A stretch of DNA of 64,000 bases, from assembly GCA_964006375.1 (NCBI GenBank), contig OZ023264.1:176176010-176240009 (forward strand). The letters are read 5' to 3'. The notes under the pieces were generated by a model. It was not told where the DNA came from. It saw only the letters and a program-made list of their open reading frames with translations, and ran no database searches. The position numbers and the translations under genes were made by a program. Positions 39,996 to 51,670 of the stretch are shown piece after piece (within the stretch, counting starts at the first letter, position 1; each line of letters starts with the position of its first letter). This DNA is from Tillus elongatus. Taxonomy: Eukaryota > Arthropoda > Insecta > Coleoptera > Cleridae.

Positions 39996-40125
39996 CATAT
40001 AAAAAATTTAACGGGCCTTGTTGGGTTCTAGGGACGCAAATTCGCGCTCATCTGCAGAAATTTTTTCAAATACTTTTCATCGTGATCTCTCTATTAGCGA
40101 ATTTTTCATAATGAAAATTTGCTAA
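38395..40125 (-). repeat. Composite ~1.7-kb repeat, copy 1 (inverted relative to 61690-63660)
   Basis: On the minus strand it runs from a hairpin/(TA)n end (40125-39926) through the Y block and a tRNA-Met-like segment (39003-39070) to the tail module ending CGTCGCG at 38398. The whole order recurs, inverted, at 61690-63660. No coding frame. It may be a large non-autonomous element or two repeats travelling together. Confidence 0.75.
39003..39070 (-). tRNA. tRNA-Met(CAT)-like sequence inside a repeat
   Basis: On the minus strand: A-box-like TGGCTCAGAGACG; a perfect 5-bp anticodon stem TTTGC/GCAAA around the loop CTCATAA (anticodon CAT); and a B-box-like GATCGAATCC. D-arm and T-arm stems are imperfect. 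It lies inside a repeat whose other copy (62870-62935) has lost the anticodon arm, so it is best read as a SINE-type tRNA-derived head rather than a functional tRNA. Confidence 0.55.
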
Positions 40126-40249
40126 TACAATTAGACACTAAAAGCGAAAATCACCCAGCTCCCTCAATTCATGCAGTTTAAAGAATTTGTAAATATTTTG
40201 AGACATTTTGAACAATCAATTAAGCCTATAGAACAAAATTAATAGCCTA

Positions 40250-40350
40250 CTTGATAAGTACACTTGGAGTACCCAAATCACCACAAAACATCTTTATACA
40301 GACCTGAGGATCGTTTCACTGACAAGTTTAGCGTCATCAGAGGATGAAAA
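40250..40350 (-). ncRNA. Penelope terminal fragment with degraded hammerhead-like core
   Basis: Minus strand CCT then CTGATGA (40340-40334), a weak stem II, GAAAC (40317-40313), ACGATCCTC, AGGTC, and the family tail TGGTGATTTGGG ... CCAAGTGTACTTA. Same family as 4938-6437, but stem II and stem III are damaged. Confidence 0.45.
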
Positions 40351-40469
40351 ATTCATCAACTTTTTTTTCCCTAGGCCTCGTCCGCGTCTAGTGCTATCAG
40401 ACGCGGACGAGCCCTGATAGATCTGATCACAGAAATGCCAACAAGTGAAAAGGACCCATTACGTTGAAT

Positions 40470-40975
40470 AACTTAGTTGTTCAATGTGATTGGTCTAGCG
40501 CTGGTATATCTCGTATGAGATAGAAAACAATACTGAGATTTGGTGGAGTTGAATTGTACAAGATTTCTACTTCCCCGAACTAATATTTTTTGGAGATCCA
40601 CAGAGACAGAACCCTCCATGAGTCTGCGATCCTCAACTAATTGGGCTAAAGAGACGGGTTTAGAATATTGTATATTTAAGTGGAGGGTGCTGTCGTCCGC
40701 GTAACTGTAAACTGGGTTGGATGTGCTAGAGTGGAGGTCATTGATGTGGAGAAGAAACAAAGTAGGGGCTAAAGCTGAACCTTGAGGGACTCCTGCATTA
40801 ATTGGATACAGTTTAGAGGAATGGCCATCCACGACAACATAAATTCTCCGGTTGGAGAGGTAATTTGTTGTCCAGGTACAGAATTTTGGTGGTAGGCCAT
40901 AGACCGGAAGTTTATTAAGCAGCGCTGCGTGCCAGACCTGGTCTAATGCCTTGTATATGCCTAGAGCGACAATCC

Positions 40976-40976
<1 letters not shown>
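40470..40976 (-). pseudogene. Jockey-superfamily LINE reverse transcriptase fragment
   Basis: Minus-strand frame with LGIYKALDQVWHAALLNKLP (RT motif of the A box region), LYPINAGVPQGSALAPTLFL and VYSYADDSTLHL, the B and C boxes of an APE-type LINE RT. It is truncated on its 5' side by (TA)n at 40977 and ends at a stop at 40473. No N-terminal endonuclease or C-terminal part is present. Confidence 0.85.

Positions 40977-41043
<67 letters not shown>
40977..41043. repeat. (TA)n microsatellite
   Basis: Interrupts the LINE reading frame immediately 5' of the RT fragment. Confidence 0.97.
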
Positions 41044-41045
<2 letters not shown>

Positions 41046-42065
41046 ATGACCTTAGTAGTCGAGACCAAATTTTCTTCCTCTAAAATTAGAACAAAAATAT
41101 TGTTTAGTCAGTGCACAAACATGCTAGCATGGATGACTTACCAGAGCGGGAGATACGAATTTAGCGTTGGTTTTTAGGCAAAACGTGTGTAATTTTTTAG
41201 ATGCAAAATACAAACAATCGTTAAATAACCACCCCAGAATAATAAAATTCTATCTTTCGCCCATCAATTTGTTAATTAATTCAGTTAATGTGACGGCTGT
41301 GGACCCATACCTAAGGGAGGGGTAGTAAATTTATTTGCAAAAGTAAATCAAATATTCGTGGAATATTTTGTGAAACATTCAATTGGGGCCATTGTATATT
41401 TATTCATGAAGCCGCTCGTGCACTATTTAAAATTCTGAAACCAATCAACAGACCAGATGGTAGTAATAGAATTGAAGTTAAATGTTCGAGGCCAGGTCAT
41501 GCGGTTTTTAATTTTGTTAGGGCCTCATCGTAAAAGACAAACATTAGCTTTATACGTCAAGTTATAAAACTGCCTTGTATTAATTTGGTTTAAACAAACG
41601 AATACGACTGGAAGAGTTAAGAGTCTCGAATATACTTTAGCCCTCTCGAAATTAATATCTCTACGCCCTGGTTTTATGAGTTTTTAATCGTCCGGGGATT
41701 CGTGAAGAATATGACATTACCGTTGTGCAGCGTTGTCAGTTCTGGATGATGCCTCCAGTGCTATAAAATAATAAATAGGTAGTGTACTACAGTAATTTCT
41801 CGCGCTCTTTATTAGTTAGACCTTTACTAACGAATATTGAATGAATATACCCTAAACGATATTCCTTGTTTCAACCTGTCTTATTGTATTTAAAAGGTTT
41901 TTATATTATTCATAATATTGATGATAATAAACTTTATTGGTCCTTGAGACACACACGTACATAAGGCGGGTCGAGTGTGCCTAACAACAATAGGTATATC
42001 TATAACAGATATGTAATAACAGGTATATAACACAGTAAAGCTGTAAAACCAACAAACACATACAC
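41044..42065. other. No gene recognised
   Basis: AT-rich sequence. The last 130 bp on the minus strand contain AATAAAGTTTATTATC, which could be the 3' end of an unrelated LINE, but no coding part accompanies it. Confidence 0.45.
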
Positions 42066-42069
42066 AAAA

Positions 42070-43750
42070 TGGATGTTCACAATACGGCTCTCCGAGAATG
42101 GCTTCTCCGCCCAGGCGTACGCTGATGATTGGCTGGTCCTAGTCACCGGCAAATTCCTCGGCGTCGTATGTGGGTGCATGCAAGCTGCCTGTAGCATAAT
42201 TGAAAGGTGGTGTGGTAAGCTGGAACCCTTCGTAAACCCGGCGAAGACGGAGATGATCCTATTCACCAAGAAGAGGAATGTGGAGGGATTCAGGGCGCCC
42301 GTGATGTTTGTAAAACTTTTAGCTTTAGTGCGGGAGGTCAAATATCTGGGAGTGGTCCTGGACTCCAAACTAACATGGGGGTCGCAAATAGAACGAGTAG
42401 TGAGGAAGGGACTAGCGACCCTCTGGTAGCTGCGTCGAGTGATAGGGAGGACCTGGGGACTTAATCCTCGGATCCTTCATTGGATTTACACTGCGATCGT
42501 CAGGCCTAGAATCCTCTATGGGGCGTTGGTCTGGTGGTGTGGTGTGAACCAAACTACTACCAGAAAGCTGGCCAAACTCCAAAGGCTGGCAATCCTAGGT
42601 ATCACAGGCTCTATGAGGACGACACCCTAAGCCGTGCTAGAGGTCTTGTTGATGCAGCCACCGCTTCCCATCTGTATCAGAAGAAGGCTATGGCGTCACA
42701 TCTTAGAATGCGAGACTCTGGAAAATATAGGGCATGGCAGAGTCGCCAAGGAGGTGAAAACGGAAATTCCGATTTCCGCTATCAAGGTACGGAATGCCGA
42801 GGACGATATTAGGTTGACTAGGCCATATACCCTCAGGATCCCCAGTAGGGATCAGTGGAGGGAAATATCAGGTTGCATTCCAGCCCGCAAGCCTGGTCTG
42901 TTTTACCGACGGATCGCGGCTGGAGGATCAACAATCCTCCGGAGCAGGAATATACATCGAGGGCTTGGGGGTGCGCGGGCGTTATGCTCTGGGTGCATAT
43001 ACCACGGCATTTGAAACAGGGGTGTACGCTATTCTGTCTGTGGCCAATAAACAGAATGTGAGGAGGAGCCCCGAGAAATGTGCATACATTTGCTCGGATA
43101 GCCAGGCGGTCCTCCGGGCAGTCTGCGCGGCCAGAATCAGGTCAACACTGGTTCAGGAGTGCGCTGACGCCCTGAAATGACTAGCCAGGAAAAAGGAGAT
43201 GCAACTGGTGTGGGTTCCGGGACACTGTGGCTTAGCGGGAATGAGGTAGCGAATAATCACGCAAGGCTTGGTTTCCGGCGGCCGTTCTGTGGCCCGGAGC
43301 CTGCGATAGGCATAGGTAGGAAGATGGTCTCTGTCGCCTTAGAGAGGTGTACTGAGGAAGCCAGGGAGAAGCACTGGGGGTCGGTTGGTGGCTGTAGGCA
43401 GGCGAGGGACTTCGTGGAGGAGCCGCACAGAGATAAAGCTGTCTCGCTACTCGTTAGGAGTTGACCTACGCTTCGCCGCATCCTTGGGGTGCTGACAGAC
43501 CACTGCGCCCTTAGAAGACACCTTACATTGATAGGCTTAGAGAGGGATCCCATTTGTCAGGAATGCGGCGAGGATGAAGAAACGTCCTACCACTACCTGT
43601 GTGAATGCGAGGCTTTTGGGAATCTTCGAGCAGAATTGCTCGGTTCGAGGACTCTGCAGAGGAATCAGGTAAGTAATGTCCAATTGAAGACCGTCACGGC
43701 CTTCATTTCTAGGTCGAGGCGGTTTGGCGATGGAACCGAGGAAGAGTAGA
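42070..43750 (+). pseudogene. LINE remnant with RT C-terminus, RNase H and zinc knuckle (I/LOA-like)
   Basis: Frames in order: AYADDWLVLVTG (RT active site) through KYLGVVLDSKLTWG and ILYGALVWW (42073-42630); then an RNase H domain at about 42890-43270 with TDGSR (read across frames), AFETGVYAIL, CSDSQAV and VPGHCGLAGNE, supplying the D-E-D-type residues; then CQECGEDEETSYHYLCEC, the C-terminal zinc knuckle, and a stop at 43749. Several frameshifts and a stop near 42429 break it. RNase H after RT places it with I/LOA-type elements. The 5' half is missing. Confidence 0.85.
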
Positions 43751-43989
43751 GCATGGTTGCTGGGGTTGGAAAAAAAGGGCCATTGTGGTCTACTTGCTTG
43801 GAGTTAGCCTCCCCACCACTGCTACTACTGCTACTTACACAATACGTCAACAGTCCGAAAAAATTAGCGAACACACAAATAAACAACACAACAAAACAAA
43901 ACAAAAGCCTACAATATGGCATCATCCAAATACTCCTGAACACTGAAATAGCACCTTGTGAGTTGCATCTCATTTAGTTTACGTTTTAA

Positions 43990-44850
43990 TAAATTGTAAA
44001 TAGGAATTTGTTTCAGTTCTTTGGGTAGCTTGCAAAACTTAGCTCCTGAATTTTCATACCTTGTGGCACTGTGAGCCACCGAACGCAGATTATCGTTACC
44101 CCGTGTGTTGTATGATTGTCCAAATTTTTGTTAAAACTATGAATATTTATCACAACATAGAAAATACACCTGTATATGTATATTTTTTAAATTATCATCA
44201 TACTGCACTTGCTAAAAAGTGGCCGACACGATTCTCTAGGGGATTTAGAAAAAATCAATCTCAGCATTCTTTTCCGCAAAATAAATACTCTATCGACACA
44301 CACAGAATTTCTCCACGAGACAAAATTTAAGAACAGCAACGAGCTAACCAATGCTCTATAAGCCAGCAAGAGACTATCAACACGCAACACAAATTTCAGC
44401 AGCAAGAGAGCGTAAAAACTCCTATTAATACTTTTGCAGACATGGTCAATATGGTTTTCCCATCGCAAACGGTTATCAACGTATCCTCCAAAAAGTTTTA
44501 CCATACTGGAAGACTGAACATGGAATCCCATAGAAAACGCTTAGACAGGTCAGATCAGTGAGTTTACTACAAAAGTACAGGGACTTCGTCTTTGCATCGT
44601 TAACAACTAATTTATTTCCTCTACGCCAAATCTGGGCGTCATGCCAGGCATTGCTGAGCTTCACATACAAGGTCTACTCCGTATCAGCTGTCACCGCCAA
44701 CGTTACGTCATCCGCAAATAAGACAATGCATTCGGATCTGACATGAGATGGTAGATGATTAATGTATAAAAGAAATATGTGTGGTCTAAGTGGTCCAAGA
44801 ACGGATCCTTGGTGCACATCAGTTTACGATTTTGTGCCCGTCCGAAGACT
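43990..44850 (-). pseudogene. Jockey/CR1-type LINE remnant
   Basis: On the minus strand from about 44850: a QGSVLGPL equivalent, then IFLLYINHLP and LFADDVTLAV (RT), SNAWHDAQIWRRGNKLVVND, then FGGYVDNRLRWENHIDHVCK and ILRKRMLRLIF (thumb and C-terminus). Frameshifts and stops separate the segments. It lies tail-to-tail with the RNase H LINE at 42070-43750. Confidence 0.8.
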
Positions 44851-44875
44851 TTAGGCCATGGATCCTCCTACACTG

Positions 44876-45590
44876 TCAGATCGAAGCCACCCTCAAATAC
44901 GATACCTCAAATACGTACGATAATTCACTCCACGCTCGCTTTTCCCGAAATCCCATTCTTTCTCCGCGGTTTGGCTCAATCGCACTTTGCGTGTCTTCTT
45001 CCAACTCTATTTCTGCGGGAAATTCACTAAAATTCCTGATTTCCTCGTTCTTGGTGTACCTAGTTACCTTGAACAGGTAGGAACCCTCAACCCTGTTCTG
45101 GTTTTTGGCAAGATGTTCTCTTGCCGCCCTACGATTTTCCATCTGGCAGTCTTCCAGCACATGTCTTGCTGCCTCCTGCTCTCCATTTCCGCACGCACAT
45201 CCTCCCGTCTCAGGCCTTAGGTTAAACCTACTAAAGTAGCCCTCGAAGGGCCCGTGGCAAGTCAGTATGCTCACCTCCCAGTGACTCCAGCACTTGAGGC
45301 CCACACCCAAGCGCTCTATGTGTCGATAAGTAGTCCTATCCTTTGTCTCATCGTCCCAGTGCTTCTGCCACTCTACTTCAGTATTCTACTTGGCACTTCG
45401 TTTGAGCATTCTACTCGTCACCGGAGTCTCTACCATCTCGTGACCTAGGGGGTCACTTCTGGCGGCTTTTGCTCTCGCATCAGCCTTTGCGATGCCTTCT
45501 AACTGGTCGCTACCCCAGCACAGATTTATTTTTGTTCCCGCGCGCTCCACCTCTTGCATCATCTTGCAAAAATCAATAAAGCTCAATGTA
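44876..45590 (-). pseudogene. C-terminal remnant of an RNase H-bearing LINE
   Basis: Minus frame 45586-45386 has KINLCWGSDQLEGIAKADAR, an RNase H tail equivalent to VPGHS-x-EGNE-x-AD. Frame 45310-44876 has LTCHGPFEGYFSRFNLRPET then CACGNGEQEAARHVLEDC, a CCHC-like knuckle. The proline-glycine-histidine motif is degraded and a frameshift separates the parts. It is followed downstream by the CR1-type fragment. Confidence 0.8.
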
Positions 45591-45594
45591 TGCG

Positions 45595-46100
45595 TTATTT
45601 TACAAGATATGAAAAAATAATTGTATACATTAATTATAGGGTGTCTTGAGCTACATCTTAAAAAGATATTTCTACAATCACAGGCTGGCCCATAAGTCGT
45701 TGGTGATACAAATTCTCTCTTTTTTTTTCATCAAACACGTCTTATGTTATTGCATTTTTGCATTTTTCATCGAAATATAATGCATGTTTGTAAGAAAAGT
45801 CATTCTGGACGCAGCAAGTGCGTTATGGTAGCGAATTTTGGTCAAATGCTTCATATTTGAATAGCTCAATTTGCTATTAACCTATAAGGTTGACCAAGAA
45901 ACGAGTTTTTTCGGGAACACTCTAAGTTTACTTTCGGAAATTTTTCAAACAATAAAGTTATTTTGATGAAACATGGCACATTGCTTTTACTATATAGGTT
46001 ATACTGGCAACCAATTTTGATTTTAAAAAAACCACAAATATTTGCTATTAAAACATTTTTATGAAAATTCACTACTATAACGCACATGCTGCGTCCAGAC
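45595..46100 (+). repeat. Dispersed repeat Z, copy 2 (3' part) with inverted-repeat end segment
   Basis: Starts TTTTACAAGATATGAAAAAA and carries CATTAATTATAGGGTGTCTT as in copies 1 and 3. The last 297 bp (45804-46100) are bounded by TCTGGACGCAGCAAGTGCG and its inverted copy CGCACATGCTGCGTCCAGA, and look like a small inverted-repeat element. Confidence 0.8.
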
Positions 46101-46792
46101 TTTTATTTTTTTCATGAAAACCCTTTATATTGTTGCATTTTTGTATTTTTTATCAAATTACAATGCAAGGAAATAAATGATATCGTTCATCGTTTTCGAG
46201 ATACTTCAATTGTTTTGCAACTTTTCACGTTTTAGGCACATATCACAAATTGTGATACGGTGTCTTATGAAAACGACGCATTCAATGAGGTTTCTGTTTA
46301 TATTACTCATCGAAAAAATCGAGATACCATATACAGGCACCTCTCAAATAGTGGTTTAATTTTAAGAAGTTCAAACTGCCGTTACTTTTTTTAGACATAC
46401 TTCGCAGCTTGTATTTTATGTTTTAGAACTAAAGGGCATGCTCTCTGCTGTAACTTGTGTATAACACTCCCCATATCTAGAGACTCGAGTCTTGCAAATA
46501 TTTACATTTATAATCGCATACGGCGCTCTACTTACATCTCGTCTGTAGTGGCTTATGGACCTGGCTTCCGACGCCATACGGTAATCATCACACACATAAT
46601 CGCATACAATGATTCATGTAGGGATCAGTTAGAAATTAATTTGATAAGATTACCTACCCGTGTTTACATTTTTTTTATAATATATAAGTAGTTGATAAAG
46701 TCTTTTCACAAATCCAAAATAAAACTTAAGTGTGACAGACTTAAATAGCGTTATTATTTTTGACAGCTTGTAACATCAAAATATGAGTAAAG

Positions 46793-47150
46793 AACCTCGG
46801 TGGTCCAGGGGTAAGAACGTGTGCCTCTGAACCGAAGGATACTGGGTTCGAACCTAGGGTACTCCTTTCACTTTTTCAGTACAAACTGTAACATTAACAT
46901 CAACCGAGGTTCTGGCATTGTATTTGAGCAAGTTGAATGTCTGCACGTTCCGCCCTTCGGAGGGGGCGTAAAGCCATCGGTCCTGTGTCCATGCAATGTT
47001 GGGCACGTTAAAGATCCCCACCCTCCTTACAGAAAGACAGGGGTTCGGCAAAATTTCCGAGATAGTGAAGTGAAACTGCTCCCTGGCGTCGGTGATTGGC
47101 AATAGTCGCGGAAATAGGCCGACGTTAAAGAAACAAAACACACACAAAAA
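46793..47150 (+). mobile_element. tRNA-derived SINE
   Basis: The head (46793-46862) has A-box-like GGTGGTCCAGGGGTAAGAAC and B box GGGTTCGAACCTA. The body (46880-47120) contains a conserved-looking block, CCCTTCGGAGGGGGCGTAAA, then AAGCCATCGGTCC and CACGTTAAAGATCCCC, the kind of central domain shared by SINEs of distant animals. It ends in A-rich AAAGAAACAAAACACACAC. Head plus central domain plus A-rich tail is the standard SINE plan. GC content is higher than the surroundings. Domain superfamily not determined. Confidence 0.75.
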
Positions 47151-47227
47151 TATGAGTATTTTTTAGCTCATACTTTTGTTTACTTCCACTGGTTCTAATT
47201 TCCGTACAAAAAAATTAAAAAATAACT

Positions 47228-47310
47228 TTACCATTTCCCCTTTTTAGTGAATTTTCTTTAAAAAAATCACTTATGAGGAGATCCCGACTTTTGAATTTTG
47301 AAAAAAGAAC

Positions 47311-47392
<82 letters not shown>

Positions 47393-48619
47393 CCGATAAC
47401 TCAAAAAATACTGGGCCAATTTTGTTAAATTTGGTACGTACCTTCCTTTTGTAAGTGGCTTGGATAAGTTCGTTAGCTAAAAAAATCGGCCCAGGTTTTC
47501 CCGGAAAATGCTGTGTTTTCTTTTGGAAAAAATTTATAGCTCCGGAAATAACAAAGTAGGGGCAACAAAATTTGGTACGCGTGTTTGTATTATAAAGAGT
47601 GAACCATGCTCCAGAATTCCGGTCTGTAAGCTTAAAGACAAAAAATTACGGGCATTTAAAGAAAAATAAATTAAGGTTTTCCTCAAAACGTCAAAATCGC
47701 GATTTAAAACGTCAAAATTGGCAACATTTAGACAAAGAACCTGAAACAAATACGGGTTATGCAAAGTAAGTGTCGCAAGAAGAGTTTTCTGCAAACCCTT
47801 AAGTTTCAACTTTAACCGTCATTGTCCTTCATTTGACCAAAATATTTCCAGAAAATTCATTTCAAATAGACCCTTACTTTGAGCTTTGGCACTAGTTTTA
47901 AGTTTATGGTTTAACGGTCTATAAATTTTAGCTTATTTTCGTAGAAAATAAATCGTTTTTGATGAGACCGCGACTTTTGAATTTTCAAAAGATTTCTTTA
48001 AATATGTGTGCAACTAGGCCCCCTAGAATCCATATCCGCGTTTAGTTTCAATTTTTATCTGTTTACATATATACAGGGTGACGCAGTTCTACAGTAAAGC
48101 TAAATGTAATTGTTGTTATACAAGGTACGAAAAAAATTGTATACATTAATTATAGGGTGTCTTGAGCTGCGTCTTATAAAATAATTGTGACAATCACAGG
48201 TTGGACCATAAGTCCTTGATGATACCTAGAATTTTTTTGCGAACACCATTCTCTTATTGTATTTTTGCATTTTCTATCGAAATATGAGGCATGCTTGTAA
48301 GAAAAAATCGAAACGCAGTAAGCGCGTTTTGGTAGCGAATTTTCATTAAATTCTTCAAATTTCAATAACTCAATTTGCTATTAACCTAAGGGTCGTTGAC
48401 TACGAACCCAGTTTTCTCGGAAACATTGTAAATTTATTTTCGAAAAAGTTTTGTTCATTTTCAAACAATAAGTTATTTTGATAAACATGGTATATTGTTT
48501 CTACTATATAGGTTATACCAGTAACCAAATTGATGTCTGCTTGCATTAAAGAGACGTATTTGCTATTAAAAACATTTTCATAAAAATTCACTTCCATAAC
48601 GCACTTGGTGCCTCCAGAC
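47228..48619 (+). repeat. Dispersed repeat Z, copy 3 (most complete)
   Basis: Block 1 (47228-47312; hairpin AGTGAATTTTCTTTAAAAAA and GAGATCCCGACTTTTGAATT), then (TA)n (47313-47389), then block 2 from GGCACCGATAACTCAAAAAA to TATAGGGTGTCTTGAGCTG. It ends with a 310-bp segment (48309-48619) bounded by inverted tail modules. Copies 1 and 2 and the inverted piece at 60400-60960 share the same order. Non-coding. Confidence 0.85.
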
Positions 48620-48639
48620 TTTTTTAATATAAATTACAG

Positions 48640-49200
48640 ATTAGGTATATAATTTGAATAATTTCGCGTAAAAAATATTCAGTCAGTTTTCTCAAAATAT
48701 TTTTTTTGTGTTTCCGTAAAATTCTTTTTTTTGAAAATTTTTGTAAAATGTTGGTCATTAATAATAAATGTTTAATAAGTTATTGTAAAGAAAAATTCTT
48801 TTAAATTTTCGTGAAAAAAATTGCAAATTCACATGGAAAATCTGTTTTCGAATTTTCTTGAAAAGTAATTTTTTTAGCAAATTCTGTAAAATATTTTACC
48901 TAGCTAATTTTCGTAAAAAGAATTATATATAAATTTTGTGAACACTTAAGCCAATTTTCGTAAGAAAATGGTTAATTTTCGTGAAAAGGGTTGTTTGCAA
49001 ATTTTTGTGTAATTTTTTAAAAAATTTATGTCAAAAAGCGTTTTGTGAATAATTATATCTTGGCTATTGTAGTTTTTGTGTAAATCGCTTGAATTGGTTC
49101 GTTGTCCAGAAAATCGGATTTGTTGTTTCGGGATAATAATATTTATTTTTGGAAAATATTTATATTTTTTGAACAATAATGTGTAACACGACCCTACCTT
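48640..49200. repeat. Degenerate TTTTCGTGAAAA-rich A/T stretch
   Basis: Many imperfect repeats of AATTTTCGTGAAAA and TTTTCGTAAAA, each a short hairpin, spaced irregularly by about 25-45 bp. No ORF. Confidence 0.6.
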
Positions 49201-49539
49201 GTTTACATGGATACCTTGGCCTGATTCTTATATTTTATCTCCATAGAGGCATGCAGGGTACGCCGGCCCTATCGGACTTGTTTTTCTAAACAAAAAAATG
49301 TCGCCAAAAAAAAATTGTATCTCAAAAAAATTACCACGTTATTTTCATCAAATTTGGTTGGTATCTTGCCCCCGTAAATACTTTACTCCACGAAAACTCA
49401 ACTTCCTAGGTTTATAGAACATTGAGTTATACAAATTTTAAGCATTTAATGAAAATTCGCTACCATAACGCAATTGCTGCGTCCCGAAATTTCATCTTGT
49501 GACAAGCCTTTAAAGATTTGCTGTTCATTCTTAAGATTC

Positions 49540-50132
49540 CTTATTTTTGTTTTATTTTGACACATTAAGAAACAATAGTGCACATATTTCATACGTTTTG
49601 AACAAGATTTCCTTTTTGTTTAAAACGCCTTTGTCACCTTTGAGTATGAAATTATAATTTTCAGCAGATATTTTGTTATTGCTGATATTGAACAAATCGG
49701 TTTGCTTAGGTTGACTAAAATGAAAACGTTCAGGCGACTAATAAGGAAAAATAACTGCTACGTTTATAATTTGGCAGATATTTCACTTTTCTAAATATGA
49801 ATTAAGTTTCCTTCTTTGTAATACAAGTTTATTTTAAATAGACTTACACTATCTACAGGTATAGCAAACTCTAATTCTTTAGCTTCATAGAAAGAGTTTG
49901 GGACATTTTTCTCAGAAGGGGTTAGAACACACGTTTTTTTTGATAACAGATAGATTGATGGTAACACTTTTGAAAGAATTTTTCGAATGTGCAAGTACTA
50001 GGACCTCTAAAATCGTTATTTAAGGGCTGTGTAAGTTTAAAGTATTAACTGTACTAATATGCCGTATAATTGTTGTGTACAATTCTTATGAAAATTCGCT
50101 ACTATAACGCACTTGCTGCGTCCCGAAATTTT
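49540..50132 (+). repeat. Copy of the composite-repeat tail half
   Basis: Matches the reversed 38398-38950 and the 62935-63655 segments (ATTTCATACGTTTTG, AAAACGCCT, AACTGCTACGTTTATAATTT). It ends with the tail module CTACTATAACGCACTTGCTG. The tRNA-like head is absent. Confidence 0.8.
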
Positions 50133-51600
50133 ATTTAATGTCTAGGTCTTCTGGTAATGTAATTTTATTTGTCCTGTGTTTATTTCATTAAATTATTGCC
50201 TCAACTCATCCATTGGATTACTATTAAACGCCTGAATGGCATAAAGTGTTAATAATTGATATAGCTAGTTGTTTAGTACTTAAATTTAAAAGCTATGTAC
50301 AGGTCCGTCCTTCATAAAGGCCGAAAAAAAGACTAAAATAGTACTAAACCACAAAGTGTGATACATCGCTGAATTTGGAATAAAAAAGACTTTCAGCATA
50401 TGATATCAGAAAACGAGGGCTGTACTTAAAAAAAAGTTGATGATGGTCCCGCAAAACCGAAACGTCGGATTCAAAAATTAGCAATGCTGTGTTAAAGAAA
50501 ATTAAAAGTTGTCGTGGAGAAGTGTCACCGGTATTGGTGTATATCCACCGTTAAGGCCAGAAAAAAATAATATGTAAAATCGAAAAATCAAAATTTTTCA
50601 AAAACCAAAAAAAATTGAAGATGTCTAACCACAACTTTGTTGGGCCTTTGAGTGTGTAACTTTTCTCTCCCATTTAACCAAGTCTATATCTGCTACTGTT
50701 TTGGAGATCCCCCTCCTTATCTTGGACACACTGTATATACATTACTGAAGCCAGAAAAAAATCTTCTAATATTTCGTGAAAAGAATTAACCTGTTAAATA
50801 CATCTAGAAATAGAATAAAGGAGAAAACACGTTACGGCTTTAGTGGTAAAGTGCAGATTAATAGCTCCCCAGTAAAATTTTACAGCGGACGATTATACTT
50901 ATCCATCATTCGAGAATCCGGTTGGTTAGTTTAGGGTCATAATATAGTTTGCGATTCAAATCATGCACATAATATGCAATTCTGTAAAACCACAGTGCTT
51001 TATTTATGATCCCATGAAAGTTGAAAGTACGGCGACAGTAAATTTCAATCAGGCAGAAGCCATTAAAACGCTTTATGAACACACGTTTTAAAAAAAAAAT
51101 GTGACTTCCCGATTTAGAATAAAAATAACCTCATAAAATCTCGTGGGGTAAAAACTTCAACGAGATAGAAGTGTTTACACATGGACAGAAGTTTCTTGAA
51201 TAAATATGCGAAAAGCATAAAGTACATAAAGTATATTTTAGCCCGTGAGGGTAACGAAGGGTCTTTTATATGGAGATGGAAAGTGCCGGAGTGGCAGTGT
51301 TGCCCAATCTTTTAAAATAACCATAAAGTGCCATACAATCCTCTTAACCTCTAATACATTTAAGGCATATGAGGCAATTTTTAAATCGTGTTGAAAAAGC
51401 GAGGCATATATTATAGAATATTTCTGTATATCACTACTATGTCATTTTCTATTATTATTCAATGTTATTTTGATTGATTAATTTTATGTTTAGACTGACT
51501 TGGATATTTGATATTAGCTATAAATGAAAGATGTGCATAAAACCAAATATACCAAATGAGATTTTTATCGCTTGTTTCAATAAGCAACATATTTTATGGT
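50133..51600. other. No gene recognised
   Basis: AT-rich, with only short chance frames. A GATGGTCCCGCAAAACCGAA ACGTCGGATT-type string near 50440-50470 is reminiscent of hammerhead modules but lacks a core. Confidence 0.45.
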
Positions 51601-51670
51601 GATAAGTACACTTGGAAAACTCAAATCACCACAGCTCTTTTTTTTTAAAGACCTAGCGATCGTTTCACTT
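51600..51670 (-). mobile_element. Penelope terminal fragment (3' half of hammerhead module)
   Basis: Minus strand: GTGAAACGATCGCTAGGTC, then TGTGGTGATTTGAGTT and CCAAGTGTACTTATC, matching the outer end of the 4938-6437 inverted repeat. The CUGANGA side is missing. Confidence 0.6.

Noticed and set aside
50440..50475. Hammerhead-like AAACCGAAACGTC string
   Set aside because: No CUGANGA-type core and no supporting stem II.
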